In this document: positions 1 through 8,757 of the stretch, piece after piece
Numbering within the stretch: position 1 is the stretch's first letter
Layout: every line of letters begins with the position of its first letter
Assembly: GCF_001632775.1 (NCBI RefSeq)
Contig: NZ_CP015249.1
Span: 3,142,686 to 3,206,685, forward strand
Direction: 5' to 3'
From: Dokdonella koreensis DS-123
Lineage (GTDB): Bacteria > Pseudomonadota > Gammaproteobacteria > Xanthomonadales > Rhodanobacteraceae
Length of the DNA: 64,000 nucleotides
The notes under the pieces: model-generated
The model's database searches: none
The model's input: only the letters and a program-made list of their open reading frames with translations
Told to the model about the DNA's origin: nothing
Position numbers and translations under genes: made by a program

Positions 1-2
1 GC

Positions 3-389
3 GCGGTGCCGGCCGGCTCGCGGATCAACGTCAACACCGCCGGCGTGCCGGTGCTGATGGCGCTGGCCGAGACGATCACCCAGGGCGTGGCCGAGCGTGC
101 CTGGAACGGCGGCCAGGCGCGATGGAACGACGTGGCCGCGTTCGGCGACTTCCTGCGTGGCACCGGCGTCGCGCTCGATCCGCCGACGCAGCGCCTGCTC
201 GGCGTCGAAAGCAGCTACTTCCTGGCGCGCGGCCAGATCGTGCTCGACGAGGTCCCGTTCGCGTTCACCAGCCTGATCGAGCGCCGCGACGGCGTCGGCA
301 TCCGCGTGCTGGCGCGCAGCCGCGGCGCCGACGAGGCCTGGGATACGCCCGGAACGCCGCCCGCGCCCGAAACCGTCCGCCCGCGCTGA
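3..389 (+). CDS. gspK: Type II secretion minor pseudopilin GspK, C-terminal part (5' truncated by window)
   Basis: The reading frame is open from the first bases and ends at a TGA at 387-389, so only the last ~128 residues are visible. An early SRINVNTA segment followed by a helical stretch matches the end of the large globular domain of GspK, where the INxNTA motif is highly conserved. GspK caps the pseudopilus tip with GspI and GspJ in the type II secretion system. The rest of the gene and the expected gspL/gspM neighbours are outside the window. The next gene is on the other strand, so gspK (or its operon) ends here. The family call rests mainly on the INVNTA motif and length. Confidence 0.72.
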   Translation, partial: AVPAGSRINVNTAGVPVLMALAETITQGVAERAWNGGQARWNDVAAFGDFLRGTGVALDPPTQRLLGVESSYFLARGQIVLDEVPFAFTSLIERRDGVGIRVLARSRGADEAWDTPGTPPAPETVRPR

Positions 390-402
390 CGGCGGCACCC
401 GC

Positions 403-1101
403 TCAGCCGGGCGCGTCGGTCCCGGGAGCGAGCTCGGCCAGCCGATAGCCGACCCGCGGCAGCGTGTGGATCAGCTTGACCGGGAACGGCCCGTCGACGC
501 TGCGGCGCAGGTCGTAGACGTGCGAGCGCAGCATGTCGCCGTCGGGCGGCGAGTCGCCCCACAGCGCCTGTTCGAGCCGCTCGCGCGTGACCGCCGCGGG
601 ACTGGCCTGCATCAGCACCTCCAGCAGCTTGCGGCAGGCCGGGTACAGGTGCAGCGCGCGGCCGCCGCGGAACACCTCCAGCGTGGTCAGGTCCAGGCGC
701 AGGTCGGCCACCTGCAGCACGCGGCTGCGGCCGCGGCCCTGCACGCGCGCGACCAGCGCCTCCAGGCGTACTTCCAGCTCCGGCAGCGCGAACGGCTTGG
801 TCAGGTAGTCGTCGGCGCCGGCGCGGAAGCCGGCGATCTTGTCGGGCAGTTCGTCGCGCGCCGTCAGCATCAGCACCGGCGTGTCCAGCCCGCGCTGCTC
901 GCGCAGCGCCTGCAGCACCTGACGGCCGTCCAGGCGCGGCAGCATCCAGTCGAGCACGATGGCGTCGTAGGGCTGGGTGCTGGCCAGGTGGAAGCCGGTC
1001 GGTCCGTCCGGCGCGGCGTCCAGCGTGTGGCCGCGCGCCTCGAAGTACTCGAAGAGGTTGGCGACCAGGTTGCGGTTGTCTTCGATGACCAGGAGGCGCA
1101 T
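403..1101 (-). CDS. OmpR/PhoB-family response regulator
   Basis: A 232-residue two-domain regulator. The N-terminal receiver has the acidic pair at 7-8 (IEDN), phospho-acceptor Asp51 (IVLDWMLP) and the TKPF lysine. The C-terminal half is a winged-helix transcription domain ending in HTLPRVGYRL, typical of OmpR-family DNA binding. The start chosen is the ATG before RLLVIEDN; longer upstream reading is out of register with the family. It is divergent from the PAP2/EptA pair and separated by ~2.8 kb from a histidine kinase at 3959-5245, its probable partner. By analogy with PmrA/ColR-type systems I infer that it controls the lipid A and undecaprenyl-phosphate enzymes next door; the sequence alone does not show this. 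Confidence 0.85.
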   Translation of the reverse strand: MRLLVIEDNRNLVANLFEYFEARGHTLDAAPDGPTGFHLASTQPYDAIVLDWMLPRLDGRQVLQALREQRGLDTPVLMLTARDELPDKIAGFRAGADDYLTKPFALPELEVRLEALVARVQGRGRSRVLQVADLRLDLTTLEVFRGGRALHLYPACRKLLEVLMQASPAAVTRERLEQALWGDSPPDGDMLRSHVYDLRRSVDGPFPVKLIHTLPRVGYRLAELAPGTDAPG

Positions 1102-1428
1102 GCGGTGCTCCGGCGACCCTGCGGCGCGGCGGCCGGCAGTCTGGTGCCGCCGCCGTCGGAGCCGGGTCGGAATGCCGTCGATTCTGGCACAGCGCCCGGA
1201 CCGGACCTCGAACGGGGAGGCGTCGCGCCGGTGCGAAGGCTCGTCGCGCGGCGCATGGTGGCCCTGGGCCGGGCGGCCGCCCCGGCCGGCCCGGATCGCC
1301 GCGGCGGCCTTCGCACCCGGTTCAGCCTCCCCGGTACGCGCTAACGCTGCGGCAACACGGCTCCGACCGCGCTCCGACGTCGCGCCGCCGATGATCCCGT
1401 CGCGCCACTGCCGGCGTGCGACCCGCCC
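1102..1428. other. Divergent intergenic region between regulator and PAP2 gene
   Basis: This 327-bp gap separates the divergent response regulator and PAP2 phosphatase genes and should hold both promoters. It is very GC-rich. I see no convincing -35/-10 pair, no tandem CTTAAT-like PmrA box and no small gene. Reading frames are open through it on both strands, but their composition looks like antisense noise. Confidence 0.4.
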
Positions 1429-2187
1429 GTGCCCGTGATCGACCCGCTCTCCACCCCGGCGCTTCCCCTCCCGCGTTCCGGCATGCCGGCCGCGGTACCC
1501 GGGTTCCTGCTGCGGCACCTGGCCTGGCCGCTGCTGGCCCTGGTGCTGGCGACGCTGGTCTTGCGCACGTTCGGCGGCGACCAGTGGCTGGCCGACCGGC
1601 TGTACGCCTGGGAAGGCCATGCCTGGTCGCTGAAGTCGCATCCGGTCACCGCCACGCTGATCCACGACTTCGGCAAGCAGGCGAGCACCGCGCTGTGGCT
1701 CGCGGCGGCGGCGGCCTGGCTGACCGCGACGATCCGCCCGCGCCTGCGCCGCTGGCGCCGGCCGCTGGGCTACCTCGCGCTGGCCACGCTGACGGCGACG
1801 CTGCTGGTCGCCTGGACCAAGTCGTGGACCAACGTGGACTGCCCCTGGGACCTGGTGCGCTACGGCGGCGAGCGCCCGCTGACCGGCCTGTTCGCACTGC
1901 GTCCGGCCGGCCTGCCGCGCGGGATCTGCTTCCCGGCCGGGCACGCCAGCGCCGGCTATGCCTGGGTGGCGCTGTATTTCTTCCTGCGCGCGACGCGGCC
2001 GGCCTGGCGCTGGGCCGGCCTGGCGGCCGGCCTCGGCCTCGGCGCCGTGTTCGGCATCGGCCAGCAGCTGCGCGGCGCGCATTTCCTCTCGCACGACCTG
2101 TGGACCCTGGCGATCTGCTGGCTGGTCGCGCTGGCCGGCTACGCGGTCCTGGTCCGCGGCGTCACGGACGTAGAGCCCGCACGATGA
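1429..2187 (+). CDS. PAP2-family membrane phosphatase
   Basis: A 252-residue, strongly hydrophobic protein with about six membrane segments. It carries the three PAP2 (type 2 phosphatidic acid phosphatase) signature regions: a Lys-containing C1-like stretch (WTKSWTNVDCPWDL), C2 with the PAGHAS core around residue 170, and C3 with HFLSHD near residue 224. Such enzymes dephosphorylate undecaprenyl pyrophosphate or lipid A phosphates at the periplasmic face. The GTG at 1429 is the longest start; GTG 1435 or ATG 1483 are possible. Its stop overlaps the EptA-like start as ATGA (2184-2187), so the two are translationally coupled. This is the common arrangement for lipid A phosphate removal or modification. 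Confidence 0.83.
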   Translation: MPVIDPLSTPALPLPRSGMPAAVPGFLLRHLAWPLLALVLATLVLRTFGGDQWLADRLYAWEGHAWSLKSHPVTATLIHDFGKQASTALWLAAAAAWLTATIRPRLRRWRRPLGYLALATLTATLLVAWTKSWTNVDCPWDLVRYGGERPLTGLFALRPAGLPRGICFPAGHASAGYAWVALYFFLRATRPAWRWAGLAAGLGLGAVFGIGQQLRGAHFLSHDLWTLAICWLVALAGYAVLVRGVTDVEPAR

Positions 2188-3884
2188 GCGCGGTCGTCCA
2201 CGCGGGCGGTCCGCACCGGCTGGCCGAGCGGCTGGCGGCATGGGCCGCATGGCGGCCGGAACTGGCCAGCGAGACCCTGGCGCTGATCGCCGCCGTGTAC
2301 TTCTCGCTGTTCTGCAACGGCCGGTTCTGGGCCGCGGTCGGCGATACCGGCAGCCTGGACGGCGCCGGCGCGCTGACGGCGATCTGCCTGTTCGTGATGC
2401 TGACCGCCGCGAACGTGTTCCTGCTCGGCCTGCTGCTGACCCGCCGCACCGCCAAGCCGGTGCTGACCGTGCTGCTGGTCGTGACCGCGATGGCGGTCTA
2501 CTACATGCGCGCCTACACCGTCTACCTCGACCCCGACATGGTGCGCACGATCCTGCATACCGACGGCAAGGAATCGCGCGAGCTGATCGCGCCGGGCCTG
2601 GTCGCCAGCGTGCTGGTGCTCGGCGTGCTGCCGGCGCTGCTGCTCTGGCGCGTGCGCATCCGGCAGCGGCCGCTCGGCCGGGCGCTGCTGGTGCGCGGTC
2701 TGGTGCTGGCGGCGGCGCTGGCGACGGTCGCCGCCGCCGCGCTGGTGTCCTTCCAGAGCCTGTCGGCACTGATGCGCAACCACCGCGAGCTCCGCCACCT
2801 GGCGACACCGGGCAACTACCTGGTGTCGCTGGTGCGCGTCCTGGCCGAGGACACCGCCGCGAAGGACCGCCCGCGCATCCCGGTGGGTACCGATGCCCGC
2901 GTCGCCGCGCGCCCGGCGACCGCCAAGCCGCGCCTGCTGGTGCTGGTGGTCGGCGAGACCGCCCGTGCGCAGAACTGGGGCCTCAACGGCTACGCGCGCC
3001 AGACCACGCCGGAGCTGGCGCGGATCGGTCCGGTCAACTTCACCGACGTCACCGCCTGCGGCTCCAGCACCGAGATCTCGCTGCCGTGCATGTTCTCGCC
3101 GTACGGCCGCCGCGACTACGACAAGGAGCGGATCAAGCGCTCCGAGTCGCTGCTGCACGTGCTCGACCACGCCGGCATCGCCACGCTCTGGCGCGACAAC
3201 CAGACCGGCTGCAAGGGCGTCTGCGACGGCCTGCCGTTCGAGTCCTACGAGCACGGGCGCGACGACGTCTACTGCGATGCCCAGGGCTGCCTGGACGAGG
3301 TGCTGCTGCAGGGCCTGCGCGAGGCGGTCGACGCCCAGCCGGGCGACCGGGTGGTGGTGCTGCACCCGCTCGGCAATCACGGGCCGAGCTACTACCGGCG
3401 CTATCCGCCGGACCTGCGCCGCTTCACGCCGGCCTGCGAGGACGCCGAGCTCGGCAACTGCTCGCGCGAGGCGATCGTCAACGCCTACGACAACGCCCTG
3501 CTCTACACCGACCGCTTCCTGGCGCGCGCGATCGCGCTGCTGGCCGCCGACACCACGCGCCAGACTGCGCTGATCTACGTCTCGGACCACGGCGAATCGC
3601 TCGGCGAGGGCGGGCTGTACCTGCACGGCGTCCCGTACGCGATCGCGCCGCGCACGCAGACCCAGGTGCCGATGATCGCCTGGCTGTCGCCGGCCTGGCT
3701 GGCCGACGACGGGATCGACGCGGCCTGCCTGCGCCGGCGCGCCGAGGCGCCGGCCAGCCACGACAACCTCTTCCATTCGGTGCTCGGCCTGCTCGACGTC
3801 ACCACCGCGGCCTACGCGCCGGAGCAGGACCTGTTCGCCGGTTGCCGCCGGCCGTCCGGCCGTCCCGCGCTGGCCGGCGGCTGA
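2184..3884 (+). CDS. eptA: Phosphoethanolamine--lipid A transferase (EptA family)
   Basis: A 566-residue protein with about five N-terminal membrane helices (roughly residues 30-220), then a periplasmic sulfatase-like catalytic domain. Visible signatures are the nucleophile Thr259 in VGETARAQNWGLNGY, CGSSTEISLPCMFS, and DHGESLGEGGLYLHG, which carries zinc ligands. The family moves phosphoethanolamine from phosphatidylethanolamine to lipid A, lowering surface charge and giving resistance to cationic peptides such as polymyxin. It is coupled to the PAP2 gene by a 4-bp overlap and followed by a histidine kinase gene 74 bp downstream. MCR enzymes belong to the same family, but this copy sits in core chromosome with host-like composition, so there is no sign of transfer. 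Confidence 0.93.
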   Translation: MSAVVHAGGPHRLAERLAAWAAWRPELASETLALIAAVYFSLFCNGRFWAAVGDTGSLDGAGALTAICLFVMLTAANVFLLGLLLTRRTAKPVLTVLLVVTAMAVYYMRAYTVYLDPDMVRTILHTDGKESRELIAPGLVASVLVLGVLPALLLWRVRIRQRPLGRALLVRGLVLAAALATVAAAALVSFQSLSALMRNHRELRHLATPGNYLVSLVRVLAEDTAAKDRPRIPVGTDARVAARPATAKPRLLVLVVGETARAQNWGLNGYARQTTPELARIGPVNFTDVTACGSSTEISLPCMFSPYGRRDYDKERIKRSESLLHVLDHAGIATLWRDNQTGCKGVCDGLPFESYEHGRDDVYCDAQGCLDEVLLQGLREAVDAQPGDRVVVLHPLGNHGPSYYRRYPPDLRRFTPACEDAELGNCSREAIVNAYDNALLYTDRFLARAIALLAADTTRQTALIYVSDHGESLGEGGLYLHGVPYAIAPRTQTQVPMIAWLSPAWLADDGIDAACLRRRAEAPASHDNLFHSVLGLLDVTTAAYAPEQDLFAGCRRPSGRPALAGG

Positions 3885-3958
3885 CGGCGGTGCCGCTGCG
3901 CCGGCGGCGGCCGGATCGGTATCATCGCCGCCATGAGAAGACTGCGGGCCCGGACGCG

Positions 3959-5245
3959 ATGAAGCCGCGCTGGGGATTGAGGCGTCGCATCACCGTCGGC
4001 CTGATCGCCTACGCCGTGGTGCTGTCGATCGCCGTGGCGGTGCACGGCTTCTTCGTCAACGAGAACGCCGAGCACCTGGTCTGGGAATCGCTGCTGCATG
4101 CGGAGATGGACCATTTCCTCAACCGCCGGGCGACCGATCCGGACTACCGCTGGCCCGATACGCAGACGCTGGAACTGCTGACCTTTCCGGCCGGATCGAC
4201 GATCCCGCCGCCGCTCGACACGCTGGAACCGGGCGTCCACGACGAGTTCATGCTGGAAGGACGCGAGCGTGTCGTGCTGATCCGCGACGTCGACGGCCAG
4301 CGCCTGGTCCTGGCGCTCGACATCGGCGACCTGGAGCGGCGCGAATACGACCTGGGCTGGGCCTTGCTGGCCTCGGCGCTGGCGATGGTCCTGGTCATGG
4401 CCGGTGCCGTCGCCTGGGGCGTGGGCCTGCTGACCCGGCCGCTCAGCGAACTGGCCGGACGCATCGCCGGACTGCAGCCGCAGCAGACCGGCCAGCGCCT
4501 GCCGCTGCCCGACGGCGCCACCGCGGAACTGGCGATCATCGCCGATGCGCTCAACGACTACCTGCAGCGCAACGAGCAGTTCGTCGCGCGCGAGCGGGCC
4601 TTCATCAACAGCGCCAGCCACGAGCTGCGCACGCCGATCGCCGTCATCGCCGGGGCCGCGGAGATCGCCGGGGCCAGCGCCGGCCTGCCGCCGGCGGTCC
4701 GCGGCCAGCTGGCGCGCATCCACGGCACCGCCCGCGACGTGGAGCGGCTGATCGCGCTGCTGCTGGTGCTGGCCAAGGACCCGGCGCGGCTGGCCGAGGT
4801 CAGCGACCACATCGCGCTGGACCAGTTGCTTCCGGTGATCGTGGAGGATCACCGGTACCTGTGCCGCGACAAGGACCTGGAGCTGGCACTCGGCCCGCTG
4901 CCGGCCTGCGAGCTGGTCGCGCCGTTCCACATCGTCCAGACCGCGATAGGCAACCTGCTGCGCAACGCGATCGAGAACAGCGATCGCGGCACGATCACGA
5001 TCACCCTGCGCGCCGACGCGGTGGTCACGATCGACGATCCCGGCCACGGCATGTCGCCGGAGGAGATCAGCGCGATCCACATGCGCCTGGCGCGTGGCGG
5101 CGGCCGCGACGGCGGCGGCATCGGCCTGGAGCTGATCGCGCGCATCTGCGATCACCTGGGCTGGACCCTGACGGTCGATTCCAGCGTCGGCCACGGCACC
5201 CGCGTCACCCTCGACCTGGGGCCGTCGCTGCAGCGCCCGGCCTGA
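3959..5245 (+). CDS. Sensor histidine kinase
   Basis: A 428-residue membrane kinase. A first membrane segment (about 10-32), a ~100-residue periplasmic loop, a second segment (about 138-162) and a short HAMP linker lead to a HisKA box with SASHELRTPIAV. The HATPase domain shows an N-box (NLLRNAIENS), G1 (DDPGHGMS) and G2 (GGGIGLELI). The ATG at 3959 is chosen because an upstream ATG at 3933 is in another frame. It lies just after the EptA-like gene and is the likely partner of the regulator at 403-1101. Regulator and kinase therefore bracket the modification genes instead of forming one operon. A strong hairpin 40 bp downstream closes the unit. Confidence 0.9.
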   Translation: MKPRWGLRRRITVGLIAYAVVLSIAVAVHGFFVNENAEHLVWESLLHAEMDHFLNRRATDPDYRWPDTQTLELLTFPAGSTIPPPLDTLEPGVHDEFMLEGRERVVLIRDVDGQRLVLALDIGDLERREYDLGWALLASALAMVLVMAGAVAWGVGLLTRPLSELAGRIAGLQPQQTGQRLPLPDGATAELAIIADALNDYLQRNEQFVARERAFINSASHELRTPIAVIAGAAEIAGASAGLPPAVRGQLARIHGTARDVERLIALLLVLAKDPARLAEVSDHIALDQLLPVIVEDHRYLCRDKDLELALGPLPACELVAPFHIVQTAIGNLLRNAIENSDRGTITITLRADAVVTIDDPGHGMSPEEISAIHMRLARGGGRDGGGIGLELIARICDHLGWTLTVDSSVGHGTRVTLDLGPSLQRPA

Positions 5246-5285
5246 CCGCCCGCCGTCGCGGACGGCCACGCGCGTCCTCACCTGG

Positions 5286-5313
5286 CCCGGTGCCGGCCAT
5301 CGCCGGCACCGGG
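5286..5313. terminator. Perfect 12-bp hairpin after histidine kinase
   Basis: Two perfectly complementary 12-nt arms (5286-5297 and 5302-5313) flank a CATC loop, 40 bp past the kinase stop. No T-run follows on the plus strand, so it may act as an attenuating or RNA-stabilising hairpin, or with Rho, as well as an intrinsic terminator. Confidence 0.6.
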
Positions 5314-5442
5314 CGTGCTATCCGGGCCGCTCGATGCGCTGCGGCCTGCACCTGCGCGAGGTCGGCCTGCGCGTCGATGATGCCGCCGGTGCGGGCGCAG
5401 GCAGCGGCTCGGGCGCTCCGCGGATGGATCGGCAGCGGTCTT

Positions 5443-5877
5443 TCAGCGACGCAAGCCCAGCAGCAGCACGCCGGCGCCGATCAGCGCGATGCCCAGCCAC
5501 TCGCGCGAGGACGGGCGCTCGCCGAGAAACACGTAGGCGAACAGCACCAGCAGCAGGAGGCTGGCCTTGTCCACGGGCGCGACCTGCGAGGCGTCGCCCA
5601 GGCTCAGCGCACGGAAGTAGCACAGCCAGGACGCCCCGGCAGCCAGACCCGACAGCACCAGGAAGGTCCAGGTGCGCGCCGGCAGCGCCGACGGGTCGCT
5701 CCATTTCCCGGCCAGCGTCAGCAGCAGCGTGAGTGCGCCCCAGACCACGCCGGTGCGGATCCACGTGGCCAGGTCCGGATCGACCCGCTGCAGGCCCGCC
5801 TTGGCGAAGATCGCGGTCAGCGCGGCGAACAGCGCCGACAGCAAGGCCCATCCGAACCAGGTCAAACCGGTACTCAT
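5443..5877 (-). CDS. EamA-family (half-size DMT) membrane transporter
   Basis: A 144-residue, very hydrophobic protein with about four to five membrane helices and one EamA repeat. Family-typical stretches are FAALTAIFAKAGL near the N-terminus and LLLLVLFAYVFLGERPS near residue 110, where the LGE motif marks the repeat end. Such half-length drug/metabolite-transporter proteins work as dimers; substrates are usually unknown. The start is the ATG giving MSTGLTW. The gene is on the opposite strand to its neighbours and is probably monocistronic. No substrate can be inferred from context, although genes on both sides concern envelope lipids. Confidence 0.82.
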   Translation of the reverse strand: MSTGLTWFGWALLSALFAALTAIFAKAGLQRVDPDLATWIRTGVVWGALTLLLTLAGKWSDPSALPARTWTFLVLSGLAAGASWLCYFRALSLGDASQVAPVDKASLLLLVLFAYVFLGERPSSREWLGIALIGAGVLLLGLRR

Positions 5878-6043
5878 CGAGGAACGTCCTTGGCCGGTGC
5901 GAACGCGAGGCCGGGGTGCCGGGCCGCTCGAAGCGTACACCGCCGCCCCACCCCGCGAACCCCGCGGGCAACCGCCGGCCATTCCGACATCCGTCCTACA
6001 CCGCACCGGCGAGGATGGCGGTTTTCCTTGCCCGGTCGCGCCG

Positions 6044-7765
6044 ATGACGGTCATCGCACGCACGCCACCGCAGGACCTGCGATGGCGCTGGCTGTTGCTC
6101 GTCGTGCTCGCCGCATCGAGCCTCGGCGCCGGCCTGGGCCTGCGCGAGCCGTCACCGCCCGACGAGCCGCGCTTCGTGCTCGCCGCCAGGCACATGGTCG
6201 AGAGCGGCGACTGGCTGGTGCCGCAGCGGGGGCGCGAGTTCTATGCGGAAAAGCCTCCGGTCTTCATGTGGCTGCAGGCGGCGGCATACACGCTGACCGG
6301 CAACTGGCGCGTCGCCTTCCTGCTGCCGTCCTGGCTGGCGGCGCTGGCCACGCTGGGGCTGACCTGGGACCTGGCGCGCCGGCTGTGGAACCGGCGCGTC
6401 GCGCTGCATGCGGCGGCCGCGCTGTGGGTGTGCCTGCAGTTCGGCCTGCAGGCCCGGCGCGGCCAGATCGACATGGTCCTGGTGGCGATGACGACGCTGG
6501 CGCTGTGGGGATTGCTGCGCCACCTGCTCCGCGGCCCGGCGCCCCGGGCGCTGTGGCTCGGCGCATTCGCCGCCGGCGTCGGCACCGTCACCAAGGGCGT
6601 CGGCTTCCTGCCGCTGCTGGTCGTGCTGCCGTGGCTGTTCGCACGCCGGACCGGTGCGCCGCCGGCCGATGTGCGGCCGTTCGCGACCTGGGCCGGTGCC
6701 GGCCTGGCGTTCCTCGCCGGCACCGCGCTCTGGCTCGGCCCGCTGCTGGCGGCGCTGGCCGCCGGCGACGATCCGGCGCTGCGCGCCTACGCGCAGGAGC
6801 TGGTGTTCAAGCAGACGGCCGCGCGCTACGCCCATGCCTGGCACCACGTGCAGCCGGCCTGGTACTACCTGCAGGTCATCGCGACGCTGTGGCTGCCGGG
6901 CGCCCTGCTGCTGCCTTGGCTGCTGCCGGCCTGGTGGCGGCGGCTGCGCCGGGGCGACCGGCGCCAGATCCTGCTGCTGGGCTGGAGCGCACTGGTGCTG
7001 GTGTTCTTCAGCGCCAGCCCCGGCAAGCGCGAGGTCTACCTGTTTCCGGCGCTGCCGGCCCTGTGCCTGGCCGCCGCGCCGCTGCTGCCGGCCCTGCTCC
7101 GGCGCCGCGGCGTGCAACGGCTGCTCGGCGCCTACCTGCTGGTCGCCGCGCTGGTCGCGACCCACCTGGCGGCGGGCGGCCTGTCGGGCCTGCATTCCTG
7201 GGCGCAGGGGCTGGCCGCGCAGCGCGGCATCGCCAGCGACGCACTGCGCCGGTTCCTGCTGGGCCTGCTGGCGCTCGGCCTGGCCGGCCTGGCCCTGGCC
7301 GCCTGGTCACGGCTGCGCCGCGGCGGCACCGCGCTGGCGGTGTTCACTGCGGTCCTGTGGACGACCTACGGCTTGGCCCTGGCCCCTGCGCTGGACGCGA
7401 CCGCCTCGACCCGCGGCCTGATGGCCCGCGTCGGCACGCGCATCGGCCCGGCGGCCGAACTGGGCATGGTGGCCTGGCGCGAGCAGAACCTGCTGCAGGC
7501 CGACCGGCCGGTCACCGAGTTCGGCTTCAAGCAGCCCTGGCACCTGCAGTGGCAGGAGGCCGCCGCCTGGGGCGCCGCGGCGCCGCGCGACCGCTGGCTG
7601 TTCGTGCTGGACGAGGCGCTCAGTCCCTGCGTGGCACGCGCCGAGGCACTGCCGATCGGCACGTCGAACCGGCGCAACTGGCTGCTGGTACCGGCGACGG
7701 CGATCCGCAGCGGCTGCGTCACGCCGCCGTTCGTCGAGGAATCCGAGCCCGCGGACGGCGACTGA
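6044..7765 (+). CDS. ArnT/PMT-type membrane glycosyltransferase
   Basis: A 573-residue polytopic protein with a dozen or so hydrophobic segments. After the first helix comes the periplasmic loop with PPDEPRF, which matches the catalytic acidic DE pair of GT39/GT83 enzymes (protein mannosyltransferases and ArnT). A C-terminal soluble part (after residue ~470) is also typical. ArnT adds aminoarabinose to lipid A from an undecaprenyl carrier. Given the PAP2, EptA and two-component genes within 5 kb, a lipid A or lipid-linked sugar role is plausible, but no arnBCAD genes are present in the window. The ATG at 6044 is the start that gives MTVIARTPP before the first membrane helix. Confidence 0.8.
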   Translation: MTVIARTPPQDLRWRWLLLVVLAASSLGAGLGLREPSPPDEPRFVLAARHMVESGDWLVPQRGREFYAEKPPVFMWLQAAAYTLTGNWRVAFLLPSWLAALATLGLTWDLARRLWNRRVALHAAAALWVCLQFGLQARRGQIDMVLVAMTTLALWGLLRHLLRGPAPRALWLGAFAAGVGTVTKGVGFLPLLVVLPWLFARRTGAPPADVRPFATWAGAGLAFLAGTALWLGPLLAALAAGDDPALRAYAQELVFKQTAARYAHAWHHVQPAWYYLQVIATLWLPGALLLPWLLPAWWRRLRRGDRRQILLLGWSALVLVFFSASPGKREVYLFPALPALCLAAAPLLPALLRRRGVQRLLGAYLLVAALVATHLAAGGLSGLHSWAQGLAAQRGIASDALRRFLLGLLALGLAGLALAAWSRLRRGGTALAVFTAVLWTTYGLALAPALDATASTRGLMARVGTRIGPAAELGMVAWREQNLLQADRPVTEFGFKQPWHLQWQEAAAWGAAAPRDRWLFVLDEALSPCVARAEALPIGTSNRRNWLLVPATAIRSGCVTPPFVEESEPADGD

Positions 7766-7792
7766 ACGCGCCGCCGCCTTCGAGCGCCCGGT

Positions 7793-8575
7793 TCAGCGTC
7801 CGCTGAAGACCGCCTTGCGGCGGGCGAGGAAGGCGGCCGTGCCTTCGCGCATGTCCTCGGTCGAGAAGCACAGGCTGAACGCCTTGGCTTCGTAGTCCAG
7901 CCCTTCCTCGATGGCCAGCTCGGTGGCGGCGAGCACGGTGTCGAGGACGCCGGCGAGCGCCTGCGGCGCGGACGCGGCGAGCTGATCGGCGACGGCCTGG
8001 ACGGCCTCGTCGAGCGCCTCCGGCTCGACCACCCGGTTGACCAGACCGAGCTGATACGCGCGCGCGGCGTCGATCGGCGTGCCCAGCAGGCACAGTTCCA
8101 GCGCAGCGGCGCGACCGGCCAGGCGCGCCAGGCGCTGCGTGCCGCCGAAACCCGGGATCACGCCGAGGTTGATCTCCGGCTGGCCGACCTTGGCCCGCGT
8201 GGAGGCGATCCGCAGGTGGCAGGCCATCGCCAGCTCCAGGCCGCCGCCCAGCGCGAAGCCGTTCAGCCGGGCGATCACCGGCTTCCCGAGCGTCTCGATG
8301 GCGCGCACCATGCGCTGGCCGGCGCGGGCGAACGCCTGCGCCTGGACCGGCGTCAGCGTGGCCAGCTCGGTGATGTCGGCGCCGGCGACGAAGGCTTTCT
8401 CCCCGGCGCCGGCCAGCACCACGACGCGCACCGCCTCGTCGTGCCGCGCCTGCTCGAAGGCGATCTGCAGTTCGCCGATCGTCTGGCGATCGAGCGCGTT
8501 CAGCTTGTCCGGCCGGTTGATCGTGATCGTGCGGACGCCGCCGCGGTCGGTGCTGAGCAGGTTGCGGAAGGCCAT
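7793..8575 (-). CDS. Enoyl-CoA hydratase/isomerase family protein
   Basis: A 260-residue crotonase-fold enzyme. The oxyanion-hole segment AFVAGADITEL and both catalytic glutamate regions are present: GGGLELAMACH (equivalent of rat Glu144) and QPEINLGVIPGFGGTQRL (equivalent of Glu164). A true hydratase of fatty-acid beta-oxidation is therefore likely: syn addition of water to trans-2-enoyl-CoA in the cytoplasm. A clear AAGGAG ribosome site lies just upstream of the ATG on the minus strand. It stands alone between a convergent glycosyltransferase and a divergent FKBP gene. Homologues range from short-chain hydratases to PaaF-like enzymes, and the acyl specificity cannot be decided here. Confidence 0.9.
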   Translation of the reverse strand: MAFRNLLSTDRGGVRTITINRPDKLNALDRQTIGELQIAFEQARHDEAVRVVVLAGAGEKAFVAGADITELATLTPVQAQAFARAGQRMVRAIETLGKPVIARLNGFALGGGLELAMACHLRIASTRAKVGQPEINLGVIPGFGGTQRLARLAGRAAALELCLLGTPIDAARAYQLGLVNRVVEPEALDEAVQAVADQLAASAPQALAGVLDTVLAATELAIEEGLDYEAKAFSLCFSTEDMREGTAAFLARRKAVFSGR

Positions 8576-8659
8576 CGCCTCTCCTTGCCGTAAGTTCAGG
8601 AAGGGCGCGGATCATAGCAGCCCGTCCATGCCGCACCCGGACGCGAGGAACCAATCGCG

Positions 8660-8688
8660 TTGGTGCGGGTCCCGTTGTCGGGTACACT
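8660..8688 (+). promoter_or_regulatory. Probable sigma70 promoter of the FKBP gene
   Basis: TTGGTG (8660-8665) and TACACT (8683-8688) are separated by 17 bp and lie about 70 bp upstream of the FKBP start. Position, spacing and the relative AT-richness of the stretch support it. Confidence 0.5.
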
Positions 8689-8757
8689 GGACCGCTTTTC
8701 ACCGGTCTGCGGCTGCCGTCCGCGACCGATGCATCAACCCCATCTCCGGAGGCAGGC

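Noticed and set aside
403-2808. 801-codon open frame on the minus strand extending far upstream of the response regulator
   Set aside because: The part beyond 1101 is antisense to PAP2 and EptA-like genes, is Arg/Ala/Pro-rich and has no family features; high GC leaves antisense frames open.
2139-3776. Long minus-strand frame opposite the EptA-like gene
   Set aside because: Its translation is Arg/Gln/His-rich and mirrors the codons of a well-supported gene; the same applies to similar shadows opposite metG, the antiporter, gatA and the peroxidase genes.
2184-3884. Mobile colistin resistance gene (mcr)
   Set aside because: Same enzyme family, but composition and neighbours are chromosomal, with no mobile element nearby.
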